Shown here in pieces: positions 35,204 through 40,865 of a stretch of DNA of 40,865 nucleotides; the first letter of the stretch is position 1, and the number at the start of each line of letters is the position of its first letter. The DNA is taken from NCBI GenBank assembly GCA_016185205.1, contig JACPOA010000005.1:1-40865 (forward strand), in the 5' to 3' direction. The stretch is from Hyphomicrobiales bacterium. Lineage in GTDB: Bacteria; Pseudomonadota; Alphaproteobacteria; Rhizobiales; Xanthobacteraceae. A model generated the notes under the pieces. It saw only the letters and a list, made by a program, of their open reading frames with translations. It had not been told where the DNA came from and did not search any database. Position numbers and translations under genes: made by a program.

Positions 35204-36322
35204 TTACTCCGCCGCGCTGACTTTGGGCGCTCCGATCGCCGCGTTCACGCGCGGCATCACCTGCTCGGCCATCAACTGCATCGAGCGCTTGGCCAGCGCC
35301 GGATCGACCCAGTCCATGCCGGCATAGACCAGCTCGCCGAAATCACCGGTCTGCTCGCGCAGCGCCAGGATGGCGTCGACCACCTTGTTGACGCCGCCGT
35401 GGATGACGCAGTGGTCCATGACGAAATCATGCGTGATCTCGTCGTCCGGCTGCTCCTTGTGGCTCTTGAACACGGCAAGTCGGTTGGCGCGCTGCAGCTT
35501 GCCGCGCATCTGCTCGAAATAGAACCGGTACGGGCTGTTGGCGTCGTCGCGGCCGTAGCGCGCGGCCAGTTTGTCGTCGTCGGCGACGAAGATATTGCGC
35601 GCCACCCGCCAGTCGGCGACCGCGGCTGTCTTTCCGGCCTCGGCCTTGCCCTTGGCGTAATTGCTCCAGTGCGACTTGAGGTGCTGGGCCAGCAGGAAGT
35701 TCGCCGACAGCGGATGGAAGTCGCGCTGGCCCATCAGCACCACGCCGGGCGAGAACGGCGCCACCACGGTACCGACGATTTCCGGCCGCGGCTGCTGCAA
35801 CGGCTTGGCCATGATGCCGACGCCGAGATGCAGCGCGGCGGCGCGCTTGATCGCCACCTTGTAGCGGTTGTCGGGAAAATCGATGTCGTAGGGCGGCTCG
35901 CGCTGCCAGATCGCCAGGATCACGTCGATCGCCTCGGCGAACATCTTGTTGCGGTCCTCGTCCAAAATCCCGAGCGCTTCCGCGTCGGAGCCGAGCGCGC
36001 CGGCACTGATGCCCAGGATGAAGCGGCCTTGCGCGAGATGGTCGAACATCGCGGCGTTCACCGCCACCAGCACGGGATGCATCTGCGACAGATTGGTGGT
36101 GCCGGTGGCGAGCTTGATGGTCTTGGTGGCGTGGATCAGCGTGGCGTGGAACAGCATGCTGTTGGTGATGTTCTCGCACGCATCGGTCAAATGCTCGCCG
36201 ACGAAAGCGTCGTGGAACCCGAGCCGGTCAGCCAGGATGACCGCCTCGCGGTCCTCGCGCAGCGTCTGCGACCAGTCCCGGCCGATGGGGTGCACCGGCA
36301 TCGTGAAGTAACCCAACCGCAT
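35204..36322 (-). CDS. LLM-class (luciferase-like) flavin-dependent oxidoreductase
   Basis: A 372-residue member of the bacterial luciferase-like family, which uses reduced flavin and often oxygen. It begins MRLGYFTMPVHPIGRDWSQT and has EDREAVILADRLGFHDAFVGEHL, LATGTTNLSQMHPVLVAVNA and FILGISAGALGSDAEALG, all usual places for flavin and substrate contacts in a TIM barrel. The reductase that should supply reduced FMN is not adjacent. Relatives hydroxylate limonene, cleave alkanesulfonates or nitrilotriacetate, or oxidise long-chain aldehydes; this one cannot be placed further. A long gap with a palindromic repeat lies upstream. Confidence 0.88.
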   Translation of the reverse strand: MRLGYFTMPVHPIGRDWSQTLREDREAVILADRLGFHDAFVGEHLTDACENITNSMLFHATLIHATKTIKLATGTTNLSQMHPVLVAVNAAMFDHLAQGRFILGISAGALGSDAEALGILDEDRNKMFAEAIDVILAIWQREPPYDIDFPDNRYKVAIKRAAALHLGVGIMAKPLQQPRPEIVGTVVAPFSPGVVLMGQRDFHPLSANFLLAQHLKSHWSNYAKGKAEAGKTAAVADWRVARNIFVADDDKLAARYGRDDANSPYRFYFEQMRGKLQRANRLAVFKSHKEQPDDEITHDFVMDHCVIHGGVNKVVDAILALREQTGDFGELVYAGMDWVDPALAKRSMQLMAEQVMPRVNAAIGAPKVSAAE

Positions 36323-36722
36323 TACTGTCTCCGCCGCGAATATTTCGTGGGTAATAAGCTAACCGAGCGGGCACCGATGCAGCAATTGTTCGCTTTCCGC
36401 GCGATTCCGCATGATCCCGAAAAGCTTGTCCTCGACTTGATCGGGGATGGGTACCGGTTTCCCGCCTTCGCGAAGCCCGCTTCGGCGGGCGAAGGAAGGT
36501 CGGGCAAGATCATGCGCAAGTAACTTGACCGGCATCAATTCTGAGGGGGCGAAAATCGCGCATCCTCGTATCGGGCCTGTCAACGTCAAACGTCGCAATG
36601 GGCCGCCGCCGGCCGAGTTGTACCCACTCTACCCACAGCTGGCCGCCACCCCGTTTCGGACCTGGCCCGCAAAAGTCTAGGGTCGCCGCAACGACGCATT
36701 CGATTCGCCCCGGGGTCCCGCC
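36323..36722. other. Divergent intergenic region with palindromic repeat copy 3
   Basis: This stretch of 400 bases lies between the luciferase-like gene (minus) and the DUF47 gene (plus). It holds the third copy of the modular palindrome (36408-36516). The remaining 200 bases, 36517-36722, should hold the promoter of the phosphate pair. I saw no convincing Pho box, small gene or RNA there. Confidence 0.6.
36408..36516. repeat. Modular palindromic repeat, copy 3 (two inserts)
   Basis: The outer arms are perfect: CGCATGATC (36408-36416) and GATCATGCG (36508-36516). Between CGAAAAG and TGGGTACCGGTTT stands an insert unlike that of copy 1, and after CCGGTTT a second insert holds the hairpin CCCGCTTCGGCGGG set within CCTTCG and CGAAGG arms. 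So the core is the one seen at 12128 but with two added modules. Confidence 0.85.
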
Positions 36723-37367
36723 ATGATGCGCTGGTTTCACGCCCTTATGCCGAAGGAAGAGAAGTTCTTCGACCTGTTCGCGCGCCATTCCAAGGCCGTG
36801 CTGGCCGGCGCCGAGGCCCTGCGGGCCATGCTGGAGGGCGGCGAGGCGATCAAGCGCAACTACCAGATCGTCATGGACCGCGAGCAGGACGCCGACGACG
36901 TGACGCGCGAGGTGCTGATCGCGGTGCGCCGCACCTTCATCACCCCGTTCGACCGCGGCAACATCCGCGACCTGATCACTTCGATGGATAACGCCATCGA
37001 CCAGATGCAGAAGACCGCCAAGGGCATCAAGCTGTTCGACGTGACCGAATTCACGCCGCAGATGAAGGAGATGGCGGACGCGATCGTGAAATGCGCGCAA
37101 CTGGTGCAGGAAGCAGTTCCGCTGCTGCGCTCGATCAGTTCGGAAGCAGTGCATATCAGCACGTTGACTGAACGGATTTCGCAGCTCGAAGGCCACGCCG
37201 ACGAGCTGCACGATGTCGGCCTCACGACTCTCTATAAGACCCACGTGAATTCGAATCCGATGGCCTTCTTCGTCGGCAACGAGGTCTACGATCATCTGGA
37301 AAAAGTCGTGGATCGTTTCGATGACGTGGCCAACATCATGCACGGCATCGTCATCGAGCATGTGTAG
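36723..37367 (+). CDS. DUF47/PhoU-like phosphate transport accessory protein
   Basis: A 214-residue all-helical protein of the DUF47 family (also called Pit accessory protein), related to PhoU. Features are MPKEEKFFDLFARHSKAVLAGA at the start, repeated acidic helices such as MDREQDADDVTREVLI and LITSMDNAIDQMQKTAKGI, and the end helix DHLEKVVDRFDDVANIMHGIVIEHV. Such proteins are almost always encoded just before a Pit phosphate transporter, as here, and are thought to control it. The ATG at 36723 is followed by a second ATG one codon later. The gap of 146 bases to pit is largely filled by a cruciform-type repeat. Confidence 0.92.
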   Translation: MMRWFHALMPKEEKFFDLFARHSKAVLAGAEALRAMLEGGEAIKRNYQIVMDREQDADDVTREVLIAVRRTFITPFDRGNIRDLITSMDNAIDQMQKTAKGIKLFDVTEFTPQMKEMADAIVKCAQLVQEAVPLLRSISSEAVHISTLTERISQLEGHADELHDVGLTTLYKTHVNSNPMAFFVGNEVYDHLEKVVDRFDDVANIMHGIVIEHV

Positions 37368-37404
37368 AGCCATTGCCAATTTGGCGGAGCTGACGACGTC
37401 TCCA

Positions 37405-37499
37405 CCGTCATGCGCGGGCTTGACCCGCGCATCCATCTTTTTCGCGAAATGTGATGGATTGCCGGGTCTCGCCGCTACGCGGCGGCCCGGCAATGACGG
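37405..37499. repeat. Cruciform-type palindromic repeat between DUF47 and pit
   Basis: A chain of nested stems: outer arms CCGTCAT (37405-37411) and ATGACGG (37493-37499); a left hairpin GCGCGGG/CCCGCGC around CTTGA; a central stem ATCCATC/GATGGAT topped by TTTCGCGAAA; and a right hairpin TTGCCGGG/CCCGGCAA holding GCCGC/GCGGC. It ends directly before the ribosome site of pit. Repeats of this form are frequent in Bradyrhizobium-like genomes (recalled). Confidence 0.85.
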
Positions 37500-37513
37500 G
37501 AGAGAGTGACGCC

Positions 37514-38521
37514 ATGGACGCCGCCACGCTCACTTTGCCATTCCTGTTCGCGCTGATTGCGGTCGCGCTGGCGTTCGACTTTCTCAACGGCCTGCACGAC
37601 GCCGCCAATTCGATCGCCACCATCGTCTCCACCCGCGTGCTGCGTCCGCAATACGCGGTGGCGTGGGCCGCGTTCTTCAACTTCATTGCATTTCTGTTCT
37701 TCGGCACCAAGGTCGCAATGACCGTCGGCACCGGCATTGTCGCTGCTAATATCGTCGACCCGCACGTTGTCTTCGGCGCGCTCATGGGCGCAATCAGTTG
37801 GAACCTGATCACTTGGTACTTCGGCATTCCCTCGTCGAGCTCACACGCGCTGATCGGTGGGCTGATTGGCGCTGGAATTGCCAAGGCCGGAACGGCTGCC
37901 ATAGTCTGGAGCGGGGTGATCAAGACCACGTCAGCGATTGTGCTATCCCCGTTGAACGGCTTCGGTTTTGGACTCGTTCTGATGCTTGTGGTGTCGTGGA
38001 TGTTTATCCGGTACACGCCGTTCGCAGTGGACCGCACGTTCCGGTCGCTCCAACTGGTCTCCGCGTCGCTCTATTCGCTGGGACACGGCGGCAACGACGC
38101 CCAGAAGACGATGGGCATCATCGCCGTGCTGCTGTACTCGCAAGGCTATCTCGGTGGCGAGTTTTATGTGCCGTTCTGGGTGATGTTGAGTTGCTACTTC
38201 ATGATGGGCCTTGGCACGCTGATCGGCGGTTGGCGGATCGTCCACACCATGGGCTCGAAGATCACGCGGTTGACGCCGATGCAGGGTTTCTGCGCCGAGA
38301 CTGGCGGTGCGATCACGCTGTTTGGCGCGACTTGGCTGGGTATACCCGTTTCCACCACGCACACGATCACGGGCTGCATCATCGGTGTCGGCACGGCTAA
38401 GCGGGTTTCGGCGGTGCGCTGGGGCGTGGCGACCAACATCGTTTATGCCTGGATCATCACGATTCCGGCGGCGGCGGCGATCGGCGCGCTGTTCTATTGG
38501 CTGAGCGGGTTGTTTGGCTGA
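37514..38521 (+). CDS. pit: Inorganic phosphate transporter, Pit family
   Basis: A 335-residue inner-membrane carrier for inorganic phosphate, low-affinity and ion-driven, of the PiT family. The two family repeats are seen in FDFLNGLHDAANSIATIVST near the N-terminus and in LGHGGNDAQKTMGII in the middle, and about nine or ten membrane segments can be counted. I chose the ATG at 37514, after GGGAGAGAG; the frame opens at 37451, but the extra part is inside a palindromic repeat. The DUF47 gene before it is its usual partner. Its stop lies nine bases from that of the chemoreceptor gene on the other strand. PiT also carries metal-phosphate complexes. Confidence 0.93.
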   Translation: MDAATLTLPFLFALIAVALAFDFLNGLHDAANSIATIVSTRVLRPQYAVAWAAFFNFIAFLFFGTKVAMTVGTGIVAANIVDPHVVFGALMGAISWNLITWYFGIPSSSSHALIGGLIGAGIAKAGTAAIVWSGVIKTTSAIVLSPLNGFGFGLVLMLVVSWMFIRYTPFAVDRTFRSLQLVSASLYSLGHGGNDAQKTMGIIAVLLYSQGYLGGEFYVPFWVMLSCYFMMGLGTLIGGWRIVHTMGSKITRLTPMQGFCAETGGAITLFGATWLGIPVSTTHTITGCIIGVGTAKRVSAVRWGVATNIVYAWIITIPAAAAIGALFYWLSGLFG

Positions 38522-38530
38522 GTGGCGGCG

Positions 38531-40000
38531 TCAGGCCGCCACGCGGGCGAGGAAGTCCTCGACCTCGCGGCGCAGCTCGGCGGCGGCCAATTCCACCGCC
38601 TGCGAGGCGGTGAGCACGCATTCCGCCGAGGCGCGCGTCTCGGTGGCGGCGCCGGCGACGTCGCCCAGCACCGACGCCACCAGCTTGGCGCCGTCGGAGG
38701 CGCTGGCGACGTTCTGCGAGATCTCGCCGGTGGCCGCGCTCTGCTGCTCGACCGCGGTCGAAACGGCGCTGGCGCAACTGTCGATTTCCTGCATGCGATT
38801 GGAAATGCGGCCGATCGCCGCCACCGCGCCGCCGGTCGCCGTCTGCACCGAAGTGATCAGCCTGGAAATGTCCTCGGTCGCCTTGGCGGTCTGCACCGCC
38901 AGCGATTTGACCTCCGAGGCCACCACCGCGAAGCCCTTGCCGGCCTCGCCGGCGCGCGCCGCCTCGATGGTGGCGTTGAGCGCCAGCAGATTGGTCTGCC
39001 CGGCGATGCTGTGAATGAGCTTGATGACGTCGCCGATTTTCTGCGCGGCCTGCGCCAGCGCGGTGATCTGCTGGTTGGTGCCCTGAGCCTCGGTAACCGC
39101 GCTGCGCACCACCTCGGTGGTCAGGCTGAGCTGGCGGCTAATCTCGCCGATCGATCCGGACAGTTCGTCGGCGGCAATCGCCGCGGTCTCCACGTTCGTC
39201 GAGGCTTCGTTCGACGCCGACACCGCGCTCTCGGCGCTTTTCGAGGTCTGGCCGGAATTGGCGAACAGCGCGGTGGCGGTTGAGCGCATCGCCATGGCGC
39301 CGTCGGTCACCGTGCGCAGGTGATCCTCGACGCGGCGGCGGAAGGCGGCGATCGCCTGCTCGATCTTGGCGCGCTGCTGCTGCTGTTCCTGCATGGAGAG
39401 GCGTTCGCGTTCGGCGTCGCGCCGCTCGGTGATGTCCTCGTGGGTGCCGACCCAGCCGCCGCCGGGCATCGGCCGGTTGATGACGGAGATGGTCCGGCCA
39501 TCGGGGGATTTCACTTCGGCACTGGTGGTCTCGCCGCGCGCCATGGCCTCGATCAGCGCGCGCCGGTAAGTCTGCGGGTCGTGCGCGAAGCTGCCGGTGG
39601 CGGCGCGGTAATTGAGCACGTCGAGCAAGGTGATGCCCGATCTGGAGAATTCGTCGCCGAGTTGGTAGATCTCGACGTAACGCTTGTTGCTGATGACCAG
39701 CCGCTCGTTGCCGTCGAACATGCACAGGCCCTGCGACATGTTGTTGAGCGCGACGCCCATGCGCACATTGCGCGCTTGCAGCTCCTGGGCGGCGAATACG
39801 ACAGCAAACACCATCGCCAGTAAGCCGGACAGGCCGGCGAGGAAAGCCGAAGCCACGAGTTCGGACGTAGAAGTGATCCAGTCGGCGACCGGCAGCGCAT
39901 AATGAAATAGCGCGAAGCTGCTCGCGAAAACGGCAAGCCCGATCAGCGCGAGCAGCCGCCAATCATGCCAGTTGGCGATTGTAGGTTGAGCTTTGGCCAT
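38531..40000 (-). CDS. Methyl-accepting chemotaxis protein with PAS domain and no HAMP
   Basis: A 489-residue chemoreceptor. Two membrane segments (about 14-37 and 48-71) leave only about ten residues outside, so it cannot sense much in the periplasm. A PAS domain follows at about 80-195 ([26 protein letters not shown] region, ending [12 protein letters not shown]), the likely sensor of redox state or a small molecule. No HAMP domain is seen between membrane and PAS. The signalling tip [20 protein letters not shown] is at about 335-354. There is no C-terminal pentapeptide for CheR. No other chemotaxis gene is near. Confidence 0.92.
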   Translation of the reverse strand: MAKAQPTIANWHDWRLLALIGLAVFASSFALFHYALPVADWITSTSELVASAFLAGLSGLLAMVFAVVFAAQELQARNVRMGVALNNMSQGLCMFDGNERLVISNKRYVEIYQLGDEFSRSGITLLDVLNYRAATGSFAHDPQTYRRALIEAMARGETTSAEVKSPDGRTISVINRPMPGGGWVGTHEDITERRDAERERLSMQEQQQQRAKIEQAIAAFRRRVEDHLRTVTDGAMAMRSTATALFANSGQTSKSAESAVSASNEASTNVETAAIAADELSGSIGEISRQLSLTTEVVRSAVTEAQGTNQQITALAQAAQKIGDVIKLIHSIAGQTNLLALNATIEAARAGEAGKGFAVVASEVKSLAVQTAKATEDISRLITSVQTATGGAVAAIGRISNRMQEIDSCASAVSTAVEQQSAATGEISQNVASASDGAKLVASVLGDVAGAATETRASAECVLTASQAVELAAAELRREVEDFLARVAA

Positions 40001-40178
40001 CGCTAAATCCGGATGTCCCGCACGGTATTCCCCAACCGGTTGTTTTGCGGTTAATGTCGGGTGAGCGATTTATTAATGAAATCTTAAAATCGGGAGGGTG
40101 CGCTCGGATGGCGCGGAGCTGCGCGAATGACGCAGCGGTTTCGTTCGCGCTGTACGACCGACCGGAAGGGTAACCAGA

Positions 40179-40700
40179 ATGGCCAAGTTGCGCGCGGTCG
40201 AGTGCCGCGAATTCATCAAGGCGGTGATCGAGAAGGCCGAGGAGATGGGCGTGCCGGTGTCGATCGCCGTGGTCGGGCCGGAAGGCCACCTGATCGCTGT
40301 CGAGCGCATGGACGAGGCCGGCTTCATCACGCCCGACACCGCCATCGCCAAGGCTTTTACGATGGCGGCGTTCCGTTCGATGAGCCCGCGCTTTCCCGAT
40401 GGGCTGGTGATCCAGCAATGGTTCAAGGAGCGCAATCCGCAATTGCTCGCCAACTTGGCGGCGCTGACCAACGGCAAGATCGCGGCTTCCGGCGGCGCCG
40501 CGCCGGTGTTCAGGGGCGACGAGATGGTCGGCGCCTATGGCATTTCCGGCGGCACCTCGCAGCAGGACGAGGAGATGGCGCTTTATGCCCGCGCCAAGGT
40601 CGGCTGGGCGCATGAATCGTCCGCCGAGCCGAAGGCGAGCGTGAAGCAGCACATCAACGAGCTCTACGCCAAGGCCGGCATCAAGGATCGCAAGCCTTAG
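40179..40700 (+). CDS. GlcG/HbpS family heme-binding-like protein
   Basis: A 173-residue protein of the GlcG/HbpS (DUF336) family. Typical parts are AVIEKAEEMGVPVSIAVVGPEGHLIAVERMD at the start, DTAIAKAFTMAAF, and GAYGISGGTSQQDEEMA near the end. It has no signal peptide, unlike exported HbpS, so it should act in the cytoplasm. Members bind heme or are found with glycolate, propanediol and aromatic pathways, most without a proven task. The ATG at 40179 follows GGAAGGG. It starts divergently from the chemoreceptor with 178 bases between them, and a transposase remnant follows downstream. Confidence 0.85.
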   Translation: MAKLRAVECREFIKAVIEKAEEMGVPVSIAVVGPEGHLIAVERMDEAGFITPDTAIAKAFTMAAFRSMSPRFPDGLVIQQWFKERNPQLLANLAALTNGKIAASGGAAPVFRGDEMVGAYGISGGTSQQDEEMALYARAKVGWAHESSAEPKASVKQHINELYAKAGIKDRKP

Positions 40701-40735
40701 CCGCTCCCCTCCCCCGCGAAGCGCGGCTATCCGAT

Positions 40736-40864
40736 TCACACATCTTGGCCGCCCAGCGTGGCGCCGTATCTGATCTGCCGGAAGTCATGCAGACCTCGTC
40801 GCATGACGCGGGGACCGGGTTTGCCGTAGTAGCCATCCCATCCGCCGAGGCGGCCGATCACCCA
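40736..40864 (-). CDS. Transposase C-terminal fragment, IS4/Tn5-like (cut by window edge)
   Basis: Read on the minus strand, an open frame of 42 codons enters from the right edge and stops with TGA at 40738-40736. It reads WVIGRLGGWDGYYGKPGP and goes on to a RRGLHDFRQI segment; this resembles the C-terminal part of IS4-family (Tn5-like) transposases. Catalytic residues are outside the window. The call rests on my memory of the LGGWxGY...PGP...RGL pattern and is moderately sure. Confidence 0.6.
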   Translation of the reverse strand, partial: WVIGRLGGWDGYYGKPGPRVMRRGLHDFRQIRYGATLGGQDV

Positions 40865-40865
40865 G

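Overview
The window looks like a piece of a Hyphomicrobiales chromosome (Alphaproteobacteria, Bradyrhizobiaceae/Xanthobacteraceae type). The reasons are the high GC content, many solute-binding proteins, CaiB and MmgE/PrpD genes, a NodT-type outer-membrane factor, and several palindromic intergenic repeats of the kind common in these genomes. Both ends are cut inside transposase genes: an ISAzo13-like C-terminus at the left edge and an IS4/Tn5-like C-terminus at the right. The window may therefore be a contig bounded by insertion sequences. I saw no rRNA, tRNA or CRISPR array.

Layout. (1) 0.26-5.1 kb: a small FMN-binding protein and UbiX (+), facing a three-gene unit (-) of flavin aromatic monooxygenase, dihydroxyphthalate-decarboxylase-like protein and an orphan TauA/NMT1-type binding protein; this suggests aromatic acid metabolism. 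(2) 5.2-8.5 kb (-): a secreted S10 carboxypeptidase, then a DEAD-box RNA helicase and IF-1 ending at a clear intrinsic terminator. (3) 8.9-19.8 kb (+): a nine-gene catabolic and uptake island with CaiB CoA-transferase, crotonase, an iron(III)/polyamine-type ABC importer (ATPase, two paralogous binding proteins, one fused permease), MmgE/PrpD, SDR and aldehyde dehydrogenase. (4) 30.4-19.8 kb (-): ECF sigma factor, membrane anti-sigma candidate and periplasmic metal-sensor-like protein, followed by a complete MdtABC-type RND pump with its outer-membrane factor. (5) 30.5-40.7 kb: mixed housekeeping and accessory genes, namely a ketopantoate-reductase-like protein, a carboxymuconolactone-decarboxylase-like protein, an L,D-transpeptidase, a receiver-only response regulator, a PdxA-family dehydrogenase, a MAPEG protein, a luciferase-like oxidoreductase, a DUF47/Pit phosphate pair, a PAS chemoreceptor and a GlcG/HbpS protein.

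The most interesting features are three. The first is the catabolic island, whose crotonase and SDR both lack the usual catalytic residues and which carries two tandem binding proteins for one importer. The second is the sigma/anti-sigma/sensor triad set directly in front of an RND pump. The third is a family of modular palindromes in which a core element carries different nested palindromic inserts. The substrate of the island and the signal for the sigma factor cannot be read from sequence alone. I found no system here that I can firmly call undescribed.
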